Of a DNA stretch of 64,000 nt, positions 36,219 to 48,659 are shown piece after piece. A program made the position numbers and the translations under genes. The notes under the pieces were generated by a model that was not told where the DNA came from, did not search any database, and was given only the letters and a program-made list of their open reading frames with translations. Position 1 is the first letter of the stretch, and each line of letters starts with the position of its first letter. The stretch comes from Puccinia triticina (Eukaryota > Basidiomycota > Pucciniomycetes > Pucciniales > Pucciniaceae): positions 6,333,501 to 6,397,500 of the forward strand of contig NC_070558.1 in NCBI RefSeq assembly GCF_026914185.1. Direction: 5' to 3'.

Positions 36219-37561
36219 TTACTCTTGTATATATATACTCTACTCATGTGCAATCTTATTCTTCTCCTTGGGGGAGTTTTCATCTCATTCTTGCCATATC
36301 CTGATAGCCCAGCTCTTCACCGCACACACCCGGCCAGGAACACAGTTTTCCTGACAAGTATGTACTTCCACTCATCCCCGGCCATTGCCCCCTGATCATC
36401 TTCTCCGGAGCAGACAACATGAATGATCTCCCCATGCCGTGGACAGCACATAACACGGGGGTTGCACTTGATGAAAGTGTTAATTATTGTTGGCCACTTT
36501 TCTTGTAAGACAATTGCCTCTAGTCAGCCAAATGTGATGAATTTTCAGCAGAGGCTGGGGAAACACAAGGGAAAAACAGGCCTGAGGAGGAAAGCTCGAG
36601 GCCGGGAACAAAACAAGGATGCCCAAGAAGGGGCTAAGCTGCTTTAGCTGTGAAGGGGAAAAAGGCCCCTCACTACAAGAGACTCTCAGGTCTCAGGGAA
36701 CAGGCGCAGGAACTGATGCTTTAGTTTCTATCTATGTAGCTGAGTTAAATGCTATTACAACTTTTGGGGCTGAGTTGTGGGACAGAAGGTGAAACATGGA
36801 TATTCAACTGGAGGGGAAAGAATGAGTGACAGGTGATGGAAAGGCAACAAGACATGGAGTTTCAACAAAATGTTCTGGTACATAGTACTAGCATTAGTCA
36901 AGAGAGCTCAAAACACCATACATGACATAAATCATCAATTTCGCCCTCAGGGGGATTGGAAGCTGGTATAACTGCACAAGAAACAAGAAAATCAGGAGTG
37001 CTGGCTATCAATGTGTGAAAGGTTGATGTTAGAGAGTGAATGATTCAGAGGAAACGGATGAGATCTAGATTCAAATATCAGAAAATCAAGTAGCTAGAAA
37101 CATCAGCCTAGGATAAGAAGAAAACTAAAGGTAGGCTTTCAAAATTAAAACAAAATAAAATAAAGTAAAAAATACAAAATTATTTGAAACATTTTTCAAG
37201 AAGAGCTATGAACATTAAATGATCACCTAAAGAAGAACTCTCAAAGCTGTTTCTTGGATTGCTTGAACAAAACGCCGGCGAGAAAGAGGAATATGTAGCT
37301 AGCAGCCCATTTGAACTGTATTGATCCGAAATAGCTTGTCCTACTTGCAAACGACGATTTGGTGGTTTCTTTTTCTGTGGGCCCAAACGATAAATAGTGG
37401 AAGATGTTATGGACATATAAATATTGAGAGAAGCATTGGGAGTCCCGATCATGATGCTAGTTGAACTGTTACAATGGAGGGGGGGTTGGTTCGTGTAAAT
37501 GACGGCAATGAAGAATGTCGGTCGCTCGATAAATGTTTGTTGTACACACTCTCCGTCTACG
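36219..37561. other. Gene-free region 3' of the permease
   Basis: Purine-rich plus strand around 36540-36700, otherwise mixed. Short frames only. No tRNA or array. Confidence 0.4.
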
Positions 37562-40154
37562 TTATATTTCAGGTCCTTCGATCGAGTTGATTGAGGTGCT
37601 CGCATAGGCAGGGATAGTAACCGAGTTAATGCGTGAAGTGCTAGGACTGGCTGAAGTCAAGTTTTCGCCTCGAGGAAGCGATCCCGATGTGGCTTGCATC
37701 GGTATACTCTCTTCGTAAATATTGGCACGTCTTCCTACGGCTTCTTCCGTGGATGTCGGGTTACTGATCGCGCAGTTTCCTGCTCGTGGAAGTTCGACCT
37801 CCTGCCCGGTCGTCCACACTGTGATCGATTTGATGGGCCCGACGTAGTGAGCCCGACCATAGAGGAACCAGGATACGGCGGCTAGTAGGGCAACCAACGG
37901 AATAGAAGCACTCGAAACGGCTCGAGCAACTCCATTCATCCGAAGAATATTTAAGATTCAAGCTCAGATTTCTTGCACAATCGTCACGGTTATATCGCCG
38001 AACCGTTGATATCATGCCAAGCTTTTGCCAGGAAAAGCAGTCTCACTTACGGAATTGCGGTCCAGCTGCCCTTGCCTCAGTGGGGAACCCACCCAAGACC
38101 ATCTGGATCAGTAAAGTGATCAAAGCCAACCATGCAAGCGGTCGACTCCATTCCTGGAGAGTCCAAAAGTTACGCCCGTCACGATAAAGAACATCTTTGT
38201 CACTGAGGAGATAAAGGACGATTGGTATGAGATAACACATCTGCATTCGCCACGATCAAAAGGAAGAAATAAACATTTAAGTTTTCATCAACTTTCCTGC
38301 CTACCCGCGAGAGAAATTCGAACTTACCAGGGATAGATAAGAATCGGATCTTTCAATGAATGTTGTCACGTGTGTTTGAGAGACACCTAGAAAGCAAGAG
38401 GCCAAGATGGTCAAAGCGACGAGAAGGATTGTTGCCCTTCGTGGCATTTGACTCTTGCTGAGCTTGCGCCATAGAGTGGCGAATGGAAACGCATTGTCTC
38501 TTGCCAGAGCCCATACAAAACGAGTCGAGGCGAAAAGTTGAGAGATTTGTTGAATCCAAGTGACGACCAACAGACAGCTGAATATGCAAGCTGATACTCG
38601 TCGCGAACAATGCGATAGTACTAAACTTAGCATCGCCGGTTGATTGAAAATGTTTGCCTCCGAAAAAGACTATGTTGTCATTCAACAAAAGGAGAGAAAT
38701 AAATCAATAAAACCGTTCATTTTCTGTTCTGATCAGTTCCAGGTCGCCTACCATGTAAAAGCATATCTGCACAATCAAGACGTTGATGTAGTTGATCACT
38801 GTAGCAAAGAACATCGCCCTAGGAACAACAAGTTCAGCTTGGTGGGTTTCTTCTGCCATATGAGCCGAATTTTCAGCGCCTGCGGCAGCCAAGATACTGG
38901 CGCCTAGCATGAAAGCCACGCCGTTGCTTTGAAATTGACTCCGGTTTTCGAGACGGGTGAAGATCATTATAGGACTCTGATGAAAGTTGGAGCTAGCAAG
39001 CAATAGGACACAGATCGTGGCACTGATGCAGGCCGTCAAAGCGGCAAAGCTGATCCAAAGTCGTGGCGAGCGTGAAACTGGTAAGAGCATAAATGCCCCG
39101 GTAACAATCAAGTTCACACAAGATATCATGTATAAATGCCAGTTACCAGCTTTCCAATGAGGGAACACCAGCCTGATGAGCTTTTGGACGATCAGAGCTG
39201 CAATCAAAGCCGCCAAAGAATTAGCTTCTCGGATTAGAGAAATTGAATTGCGCGCGAGAATCATGTAGCTCACCAAGTTGCCAAGAATCTTCCACTGCGG
39301 CCAAAGAATAAAGAAAAGAAAAAACGTGTGTAGTAGCCAATCAGACGCCATATACAAAGGCACCCTTCCCACAACTTTAAGTGATTTGCTTACTTTGAAA
39401 AATTATGTGAGAAACAAACAGATACATCGCTACCGTCCACGAGAGAAAATTGGCCCAGTTTTTTGTCCTCGCGTTAGAATGAGCGAGCTTGAATGTCCTA
39501 CCAAGGATTGCATTTTCAGAGGATTTTTTTCAGGTCTTCAAATCACCGTTACACTTTTGGAAACTCTTACCATGTAAACATTGCCCCTGCGGCGGGATAA
39601 GCCGAGGCAAGCTCAGCCAACACCTTCAAAAAAATTTGACATCCGAGTTCGGACATCAGAAAATTTTCGCAAATTCACAGACTGAATAAGCTTACCATAT
39701 ACTGAATCAGCATTACCGTTCCTATCAGAATAGTTCCCCAAAACATCGTTACAGGGCCTCCCAGAATGTAAATAGTTTGATAGGCCCAAAAAGTACCCTG
39801 AGTTGCGCCTGAGAAAGTGAGGAGACGAAAGAAAGGGCCAACTCGACAAGTCAGGCTAAGGAAATTCGAAACATCATCAGGTATCATAACCTTACCCAGG
39901 TTGATGTAAGAGAGAGAAAAGGAGGACCAAAAGCCCCAATTTCGTGAGAGTTCTTGCCGGTAGCCTAGCCATGCGAGTCGTAAACTGGTCTCTTCAGCAG
40001 TAGGAGGCCGAGACCTATAACGGGGGATGAGGAAGTTCGGCATCAGGGCGGTCGAGTTGGCGCTAGGTTGTATCGACATGGCTGATCCTGAGCTCAAGAT
40101 CGCGGCGGGTTGGTTGTGTTCAAGCAATCCATTGGGTAGATTTCGGTGTATCAT
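37562..40154 (-). CDS. Amino-acid/GABA-type permease (APC superfamily)
   Basis: Eight-exon model: 39896-40154, 39696-39808, 39571-39623, 39434-39497, 38752-39294, 38328-38669, 38051-38240, 37562-37929; 1,932 nt, 643 residues. Phases close at every junction and introns are GT-AG (73-139 bp). The N-terminal cytosolic tail ends in LAWLGYRQELSRNWGFWSSF, the usual lead into TM1 of this family. About 12 membrane segments follow, with VLAELASAYPAAGAMFTW (TM3 region), GAENSAHMAEETHQAELVVPRA, FASTRFVWALARDNAFPF, and the C-terminal FLYGRAHYVGPIKSITVW. These signatures fit fungal GABA/choline-type amino-acid permeases of the plasma membrane; the substrate cannot be read from sequence. A second ATG 25 codons in (40080) is a possible alternative start. 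The last acceptor (37930) is the least certain. Confidence 0.88.
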
Positions 40155-41221
40155 GATGCTACCGAAGCACCATTAATGCGAAGAAAAGAAGAAGAAAAAA
40201 AACAGGTCTCCGAAGATTCTCTTTCTTCCTTCCGAGACCACAAGGTTGAACGGCCACCTCCGATGCTTACTCACCCGGACGAATCGGCCAAAGCCCGTGC
40301 GCCCACCTGGCGCATCAGTCGTACATACGCCAGGTGGGCGGTACAGGACGCCAGGGTGCCCCGCAGGCAGAGTGGCGCGACCATGATATACCAGCGGGTC
40401 GCCATACATGCAGTGGCGCCAGCATGTGCATCATGGTCACGGGAGCCTGTCAAGGCTTCAGACGAAATGGATGCCACCCCGTTCGGGGAGCCCAGCGGCA
40501 TCGGAGATGGCCGCCAGCCTATCGCACCGGTCATCATGCCTAAAGGAATCGTGGTGGGCACCGCGGCTCCCCAAGGTTGCCCATCTGTCCAGGTCGGCGC
40601 CGTTGCGGCGCCACGACATGCAGGCCCAGGTGGCTTGATGGTTTGCTATCGAGTCGACCTGGACGCGTCTTGGATGACCACATGCGGAGGCCGACCGGGC
40701 TCTCTCCTCGGATGGCTCGACACTCCACAAAGGTCTCTCTCGCTCAGAAGACCCATGTGTCAGGCCCCCTTGGGCACGAACCAATCGGGAGTGGGACCCG
40801 GTTTCAGAGGATACAGGGGTTCTTGTCTATCCACAGCGCACATGCTGCGTGTTGAATACGAGAGTCCCCAATTGCAGTCGGCACAAAATCCCTCCCGAAG
40901 GACGAGTCTATCCAACCACGAGCTGACAATCCACTTTCAAGTTATTCTTCAATCTCGCCCGGGCCATGCCTCCCAAATCTTGACTTCGGCCATGTGTTGG
41001 TACCACCAAACGCTGTACAATCGACTTTTAAACTGCAGATCCTATGTATGACAGTTTATGTCCTCTGACTTGCTTGGCTGGCTTAAAGCCCCTGATAGTT
41101 CAATTAAATTTATACGTAGCATTAATTGTATTTTTCGGAAAAGCTTGGACCTTTTCCGCCTTGACTCGGTATTTGTTTGAGACATACCGTCTTTTTTTTG
41201 CTGGGTTTTATCCTGACATCT
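40155..41221. other. GC-rich 5' flank of the permease; no supported gene
   Basis: Probably promoter plus unrelated DNA. Contains the hairpin GCCCACCTGGCG / CGCCAGGTGGGC (40298-40340). A 301-codon plus frame (40146-41051) starts with GTG, overlaps the permease start and has no domain. Confidence 0.4.
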
Positions 41222-41320
41222 GTCAGGCCCAATTATAAACACATGTTGAAGTTTTATTGTAATATATTCCAAACTTGATTGAAAACAAAATCTCTTAAGT
41301 TTTTGTGACAAATACAGTTT
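41222..41320. mobile_element. Left-end fragment of the AATTATAAAC MITE family
   Basis: GGCCCAATTATAAACA followed by TTTTATTGTAATAT and GACAAATACAG resembles the left end of the element at 51975. Truncated. Confidence 0.6.
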
Positions 41321-41518
41321 ATCACCTCACCAGTAGAGATGCACACGCTGCACAATTAAATTTTTAGCCTCACACCAGGAGGATTTTATGCTGGCTGAGC
41401 AAAGGAAACACACTGGTGCCCATCACACCATGAACCTGGGCAGGTCAAGAATGGCCATCAATCTCACACACCTCAACCTATGAAAGGCCAATCATTGGGT
41501 CAACCAACACCCATACAT

Positions 41519-41625
41519 GCACCCCACTCAATGACCAACCTGGTCATTGGGTGAATACATACTCCACTCAATGACTTTGGGTCATTGAGTGGATCACCAC
41601 TACCCAATCCACTCGATGAACAAGC
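41519..41625. repeat. Palindromic satellite D, small outlier
   Basis: Three or four CACTCAATGACC / GGTCATTGAGTG palindromes. The following 41626-42704 has short T-rich frames and a segment (41970-42040) related to 47380-47470, but no gene. Confidence 0.75.
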
Positions 41626-42704
41626 CGGTGTGGTGCGCTATCCGGTACACATGGAGCCAACTTTCAAATCACGGCGCGGACGCGTGGCGGACCTCAAGAC
41701 GTCTCATGGAGCAAGTTTTGAATCTTGGACGCGTGGATCTCACGCGGCGGACGCGCGATGGCGCGCGGGTTTTGGTTGTCTTCTCTTATGTGGATTGTTT
41801 CTTTTCTGTTCCTTATTTTGTTTCTTTTCTGTTTTGGTTCTGTGGTTTCTTTTTACCTTTTCCTTATTACGCGCGTTTGGATGGGTTCAGTGTGGTGGGT
41901 TTGGTTTTGTCTGAGTTTTTGTTGCGGTGTTGTTCTGTTTTGTTTCTGTTCTTATGTTTGTCGCGCGCGTGGGTGTATGATGAAGGTCCCGCTGCGTGCT
42001 GTGCCCGGAGTCGAAGTTCTGTCCAAACTTAGATGATGGAGCAGCAGAGGAGACACTCTGAACCATATTTTCCCATCAAAATTTTATTGATCATCATTAT
42101 TCATTGCTATCCCGAGTATTATCTGAGCTTTATCCATCCCAATGACTTGCAGGAACTCTTATCACGCACGTGGCATAGCTTTGTCAATCTTCTTCCTGTC
42201 TGACTCCGCCTTCCGGCGCCCTTTGACAATCCCCAACATCTCAAACCTTCCTCATCCATCCCTTTTCAACAACACAACCCCGCTGTGGTCATTATTCCTG
42301 TGTTTGTAGGAGAAAAATTCAAACTTTTACGTGTACTCACAAAACTCCTTAAGATACAGCCAAATAGACATCAGAAATGGAATTTAGGACTAAAATAACC
42401 CCTAGTCACCCACTGAAACCACCCTCATATCTCTACCGGATCAGAAGATACGCAAATCACCCCTTTCACGCACCAGTCCAAGTGGGTTCACATACAGACT
42501 CAACTCTTGGCTACCATACTTGGCATAATGCATACAACACATGAATTAATTTTCTTCCTTCCTTTTATCAGTCCTCACCCCCTATTTTCTCTTTGCATAT
42601 GTTTGTTTCTCATTTGCATACCTATGGTCTTGGAAAATTCTTGTATGAATATATATAATCCTGCTTGCATATCAAAGGGACACATTGTAGATAGTCTAGC
42701 TAAG
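41626..42704. other. Gene-free; diverged copy of the island at 46.9-47.8 kb
   Basis: Shares the order GTGCGCGCG..., GGAGTC(G/C)AAGTT(T/C)TG, GATGATGG with 47360-47480. The T-rich frames 41585-42036 are compositional. Confidence 0.4.
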
Positions 42705-42747
42705 CACCAGGGGGGAAAGTGTGGCACTCTCTGGAGAGTGCCAGGCC
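42705..42747 (-). repeat. Inverted match to the LTR-like U3 at 45.75 kb
   Basis: CACCAGGGGGGAAAGTGTGG followed by the hairpin GGCACTCTCTGGAGAGTGCC is the reverse complement (few mismatches) of 45747-45787. Probably an antisense LTR fragment. Confidence 0.65.
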
Positions 42748-43957
42748 GTAATTCTGTCAGTCAAATGGTCTGATGTGAGTTAGATGTGAGTTTCAACTCT
42801 TTGTTCAACTTTCTTCCCAACAGATGTGTGACTGTAGGTGAAGTGGTTGCGGGATGATCTGTAACTCAATTCCAACACATGGAAATATCTTAGTTGAAAT
42901 TTTCTGTTTGGTTCATATCAAACAAAATTCTGGATGTGAGCTTCAATTCACAACATGTTTTGCCAAGAATGTAACTATCCTGATGCTCAAAGATATCCTT
43001 GACCAAGTGAAAAGGAATATTTTTTCAGGGCTGATTTTTTTTTTTTCAATCAAAACCCACATAAAATCACATAATGAAAGATAGCTGTAAAATATAGCAA
43101 CCACAAAGGCTCAGTTAACTGGTAAATCAATCCTTGTGGGATATTCCTTCCATGCCTGTTCCCTTCATCAATTGGTAGGAAAGTTATTCTGTTTTGAAAA
43201 AAGCTTGGACACTTTTCCAAAATTAGTTCTGCACCGGAAAGTTTAAAAGCTACACTTTTGGGGTCTGGGAGGCACTGGTAGCTGGATACCAATAGAATCT
43301 GTGAGTGAACCCCATTTTTGGCATACATCAAGTGAAGTTGGTGTTTTTGTGATAGAGGGGGGGATTACCCAAATGTCCAAGAATTATTCAAAACACAATA
43401 TGTAAAATTCAATTTCTCTTTTTTGAGTATCACACAGTGTCAAAGCTGGGAAAACCTCTGTAACCTGTATTCCCTCCCTCTAATATGAAATGTGAACAAT
43501 CAAAGAGGCCTTTTCACCAACCATGTTTAACAAGTGATGGTCCACTTCTGCAGGCTAAAGTTTGCCATGCTGTCAGCTGTTCATTTGGGACCATGCACCT
43601 TTTGTATGTGAATACACATTGCACAATTTTCCCTCACTTTTCCTCCATCTGACTGAAAAATGCAGCGGCTAGAGGTTAAAATTATTAAGCTTCACAGGGG
43701 GAAGGGGGCAGATTGGTGGATATCAACAGGTGCATCAATATTTTGATGATCCTGAAACCAGTAGGAGAAAGATTTAAATAGCTGGTCTGAGAACTCTGAA
43801 GTGAAAAGTCAATTCTGAAATGTCCACACACATCTCAGCATGGGTCATACCATTTGTCTTGTAGATTTATCCTCTTCACAACTTTGCCCTGACTGTTTTG
43901 GGCAATTGTTTCCTCCAGGTAGCATGCATTCATCACACTACCATCATGTCCCTGTCC
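42748..43957. other. Gene-free spacer left of the hAT-type MITE
   Basis: AT-rich sequence without splice structure or repeats that I can support. Confidence 0.35.
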
Positions 43958-44335
43958 TAGAGATGGCAAACAGGTACCTGTCTGATTTCAATGAAACCGC
44001 TTCTTGAGTGCTTGTGATCAAATAAATTCAATATGTAACACTTCCATGAGATGAAGAACTACTTGAACTTGAGTAGGACACTCAGCTAACTGCATGGTAA
44101 GGCACACATACAAGGCCAGATGGCAAATAGCCCACAGGTACCTCCTGGCAGGTACCTGTGAGCTATTTGCCATCTGCACTTGTATGTGTGCCTTACCATG
44201 CAGTTAGCTGAGTGTCCTACTCAATTTCAAGTAGTTCTTCATCTCATGGAAGTGTTACATATTGAATTTATTTGATCACAAGCACTCAAGAAGTGGTTTC
44301 ATTGAAATCAGACAGGTACCTGTTTGCCATCTCTA
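43958..44335. mobile_element. hAT-type foldback MITE with 8-bp TSD
   Basis: 378 bp; arms of about 180 bp are near-perfect inverted copies starting TAGAGATGGCAAACAGGTAC. CCCTGTCC flanks both ends (43950-43957 and 44336-44343), an 8-bp target duplication as made by hAT transposases. The centre is a GGTACCTCCTGGCAGGTACC loop. No coding capacity. Confidence 0.93.
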
Positions 44336-44639
44336 CCCTGTCCATTGTGCAACAAAATAGGGTTGATTGCTTTTATCATATGGTAATTATTAGCACCAGG
44401 TGTAAGATAAGAATGGTGCTCTTTTGACCTGCTGTATCCAGAACAATCAAAATTATCATCATTTTGGAGTGGCAAGAATGGTGTTCATATGTGTTGCAAA
44501 TCACCAAAAAAACATGTGTTCCGGGAGTTTCAAGCTGGGCACAAGTCAACTACGGTGGCAGCAGGGAAAAAGGGATCAGCTCTGTATCCCCCAGGCTCCC
44601 CGGGGAGGGTGTTTTTTTTGCTATGTCCACCATCATGCT

Positions 44640-45600
44640 TGGCCAAACATCAGGGTGGACATTGGCGAGTTGCTTGTTTACACGGGCTCGATGACCCTTG
44701 TTTGCTGGTCATTGAGCTTGGAAAGCCCCAACTCAATGAACAGTACACTAAATACTGTTCATTCAGCTTGGCTTTTCCGAGCTTGGTGGACAGTATTATT
44801 AGACTGCCCACCAAGCTCAGAAAGGCCCAGATCAATGGCCAATAGGTGCTGGTCATTGGACTAGGGCTTCTCCGACTGGATGGCCAACACAAACTGGCCA
44901 TTGAGTTGGAGAGGCCGCACTTGACAGGCATCATACCCTGGTAATTGATCCGCAGCCTCTCTGAGCTCTAATCTGATGACCAGTACATACTTCTCATCCA
45001 GTGACGCCAAGAAGCCCTAGCTCAATGACCAGCACATGCTGGTCCTCTAGTCAGCCTTTCCAAGCGTGGTAGGCAGTTTGCACTGGCCACTCAGCTTGGA
45101 AAAGTGCAGCAGGATGAACAGTACATACTTTCCATCAAGCCAGGACTTTCCTTGCGCTATGTACAGTACGTATGGTCCTTCAAGCTGGGAGAGGCCCGGC
45201 TCAATGACCAACATGCAGTACTGGTCACTGATCTGGGATTTTCCCAGCCAGCTAGTGACCTGTGATCAAGTGGAGGGTGTCTCCAATCAATGGCTGGTAG
45301 AACCAGTCACCAAGTAAGGAACCCCTCCACTCAACAGCCACTACACACATCAGTCATTGAGTGGAGAATCCCTCCACTCAATGACATTAAAAACCAGTCA
45401 TTGAGTGGAGGATGTCTCCACTTGGTGGCTGGTAATTTAGATATGGTCATTGAGTGTATACAACCTCCAATCAATGGTTGTCCAAAATTCATCAAGTGGA
45501 GGGAATCTTCACTCAATGACTTTAAAACCCATTCATTGAGTGGAGGGGGTCTCAACTTGATTTGTGAAACACACCACTAAGTGTAGAATACCAGGGTGTA
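44640..45600. repeat. Palindromic satellite D, degenerate block
   Basis: Repeated CATTGAG/CTCAATG pairs about 30-45 bp apart. Left half diverged (AGCTTGG-type links), right half (45240-45600) with clearer CCACTCAATGAC / GTCATTGAGTGG units. Confidence 0.8.
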
Positions 45601-45719
45601 CCAGGCCTCAACTCAATTACCAACATTTTTGCCATGGAGTGGATCAAAGATCAGCCTGAGTTGAACATAAGGTCAAAATATTTGAATCCTGAATGCCACA
45701 TGCTCACACATTTGACATC

Positions 45720-46472
45720 AGACAGTCTTCCCAAAGGAACATATGGTTTGGCACTCTCCAGGGAGTGCCACACTTTCCCTCCTGGTGAAAGTCCCTCAGT
45801 TGTACTTTCTCACCAGCTAAATTCCCTCAAAGCTGCTCCCCTGCAGCTAAATTCCCTCAAAGCTTCTCCCCTGCAGCTAAATTCCCTCATCTTTGTCTAT
45901 ATAAGGAGGCCTCTGCCTGCCAGTTGTTTTATCCTCATCCCATCAGGGGACATTCCCCCTCAGATCCTCATGCCATCCGGCGGTCTATATTCCCGACTCA
46001 CTTATCACCACTCATATTATCCTCTATTTACATCACAGTTAGAAGTTCATATCACCACTCAGTATCACATACCTTTCACACTCTATTTGAAATTTATATC
46101 ACCGCTCAGTCACACACCTTTCACCAGTAACCAGTCCCCGGTTCCACTCCTGGTTGAACTTAGCTCCCTCTCATCCTCATCAATCCTCACTTTCTGAACT
46201 TTTATACCCCCAGGCCAAGGACCTAGGTTCAAGCCCCACTTGAGACATCAAGTAACCGTCACCTATCTCATACATCAGTAACCCCATCAACCTTGGACAT
46301 TGACAACAATCCTCTTATATATCTCATCTTTGAACATATCCAATCACAAAATAAATTGCCAAGCTTACCTTGGTGGTCTTGTTTTCTGATATACAGAAAG
46401 GCAGAGCTTGCACCTCATCCATACCTTTTGCCATTCAGAAAAAGGGTCTCACAACACCTTTTGAGTCTTACA
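45720..46472 (+). mobile_element. LTR-like block, copy 2
   Basis: U3-like part has three 30-bp spaced copies of CAGCTAAATTCCCTCA (45814, 45844, 45874) upstream of CTTTGTCTATATAAGGAGGC. R-U5-like part contains AATAAATTG, AAGCTTACCTTGG..GTCTTG, AAAAAGGGTCTC and the end TTTTGAGTCTTACA. Same block order as 6539-6888 and 62452-62782. The left boundary was not determined. Confidence 0.55.
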
Positions 46473-46635
46473 CCGCCGATGCGCGCTCAACGCTGTTGTA
46501 AATCAACCACCCTCATACCTCATCGCTCAAAGATCCCCCCACCCTTTCCAAGACCATCCCCAGAGGGCATCCCCTAAACAACTTTTCCCCTTCAACAACT
46601 GCCGCCGCCTGGCACGGACGGAGTTCCACACCGGT

Positions 46636-46870
46636 CATTGAGTGGGGTGTCTATCTACTTGATGGCCAGACTGGGTCGTTGGTGTGTATCCACTCAATGA
46701 CCCGGTCCGGTCATTGAGTGTATATCCACTCAATGGCTGGACCGGGTCATCAAGTGGATACACACTCCACTCGATGACGGACTTGTTCATTGAGTGCACA
46801 CACCCCACTTGCTCCACTCAATGACCCGGTCCAGCCATTGAGTGGATACACACCAATGACCCGGTCCGGT
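46636..46870. repeat. Palindromic satellite D, block 3
   Basis: Units built on ATCCACTCAATGACCC and GGTCCGGTCATTGAGTGG, each a long hairpin, linked by ACACACTCC-type spacers. Confidence 0.9.
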
Positions 46871-47805
46871 GTGGTGGCCCCTCTCGTGGCCAGCTAGTCA
46901 GAAGCATCACCGCCGCCAGCAAGATCATCAAGTTTCCTCTCTCATCAGGATTTCACTTCAAGATCCTCAAGACCTCAAGAATTCACCGCTCCCCATCTTC
47001 CCTCATCTTCCAACCTCCTTCAAGATCTTTCCCCCCTTCTTCCTTTTTCCTCCTTTCCATCTTTCCATCTCCTCTTCCCTTCTCATTCCCCTTCTCCTTC
47101 ATCCTCAAAATCCCCCTTCTTCTCAGTCTCCATCCCTGTTTCATCTTTCTTGGTCCTAACACAGCATCTGCTGTGGGTTTATTCCCTGTGTTTGTTTCTG
47201 GTGTCTTCCCTTCGGCTTGTTCTTGTCTGTTTGAGTGTTTCTGTCTCCTCTTTTCTCCTTTCCTTTCTTTTTCCTCTTTCCTCTGGTTCTTCTTCTTCTG
47301 TCTCATCTCACCTTGATTTCCTCATTTCTCTGTGTGTGTTTTCTCTTTCTTTGATTCTTTTGGTTTTTGTGTGTGTGTGCGCGCGTGTAGCGCGCGGAGG
47401 AGATGATGAAATACATGTGACATGTGGCTCTCCCGGAGTCCAAGTTTGCTGAACTTGGATGATGGGAGAGGCATGGCATTCTGATCCCCAGAATACGGAC
47501 CATCAAGATTCATAGATCCGATCTTCAGAGTTTCAACCTTTGGGCTCCGCCCGCCAATCATACTTCATCCAGAGCCTTCAGATCCCCTCCCTTCCTCTTC
47601 TTTAAGATCACATTTCCCTTTCCCTCAAAACAAACAACTGCCACCGAGGATCCAACACCCCGGCGAACATCTCAAAACCACCCCCAACCAAAAGCTATCC
47701 TCAATCTTTTTCCGCGCTCATCTTCACGGACCATCACCCTGAGGGCAGCCTAAACAGCACCCATCCCCTCACACGACTGCCTCCGCTTGTACGGACAGGA
47801 GTCCC
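46871..47805. other. Non-coding island between satellite D blocks
   Basis: Pyrimidine-rich first half (46960-47350) ending in a GTGTGTGTGCGCGCGTG run. The right edge (GAGGGCAGCCTAAACAGC...GGACAGGAGTCC...ACCGGTCATTGAG) resembles 46560-46640, so the island plus array looks like a unit repeated about 1.17 kb apart. Confidence 0.45.
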
Positions 47806-48600
47806 TCACCGGTCATTGAGTGGATACACACCAATGAACCGGTCCGGTCATTGAGTGGATACACACCCCACTTGATGACCGGCTTGGTCATTGAGTGGAT
47901 AACTACTCCACTCAATGACCCGGTCCAGCTATCAAGTGGATGCACACTCCACTCAATGGCCGGACCAGGACATCGAGTTGAGTAGTTATCCACTTGATGG
48001 CCAATCTGGTCATCAGGTGGATATTCACTCCACTTGATGTCCCGTTTGGCTCATTGAGTGGAGCGGGTAGCCCACTCAATGACCAAGGCAAACCAGTCAT
48101 TGGTGGAGTAGTTATCCATTCAATGACCAACTCGGTCATCGGTGGAGTAGTTATCCACTTGATGACCGGGTTGGTTATCAAGTGAAGTGTGTATCCACTG
48201 GATGACCCGGTCCGGCCATCAAGTGGAGTGCATGTGTCCACTCGATGACCTGGTCCGGCCATTGAGTCGGTATGGATGACCCAATCGGGTCATTGAGTGG
48301 AGTGTGTACCCACTCAATGACCCGGTCCGGTTATCAAGTCAAGTATTTAGTTATCCACTTGATGACTGGCTAGGTCATCGAGTGGAGTGTGTGCAATGGA
48401 TGACCAACCCAGGTCATTGAGTGGAGTGTGTATCCACTCAATGACCAGGTTAGTCATTGAGTGGGGTGTGTGTGTGTCCAATCACCGGTGTTGGGGAAGA
48501 GTTGAGTGTGTACCCAACCCAGTGACCCGTTTTGACCAGCCATTGGATGGAGTTATGCATTCCAGGTGATGACTGGTATTGTAATTGACCGGTCATTGGA
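47806..48600. repeat. Palindromic satellite D, block 4
   Basis: About twenty CACTCAATGACC / GGTCATTGAGTG or CACTTGATGACC / GGTCATCAAGTG hairpins. Compensating changes (TCAATGA with TCATTGA, TTGATGA with TCATCAA) occur within units. Confidence 0.9.
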
Positions 48601-48659
48601 AGGGGTGCTGTAAAATTTTGCTGGTCCCTGTTGGATGACCAGCAAAGTTTTACCATTTC

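Noticed and set aside
40146..41051. 301-codon plus-strand frame
   Set aside because: Starts with GTG, overlaps the permease start, GC-driven composition, no domain or splice signals.
45634..46197. 187-codon plus-strand frame
   Set aside because: Lies over the LTR-like block with its TATA box and repeats; no domain.
46215..46260. tRNA-like GGTTCAAGCCCC segment
   Set aside because: No acceptor or anticodon arms could be folded around it.
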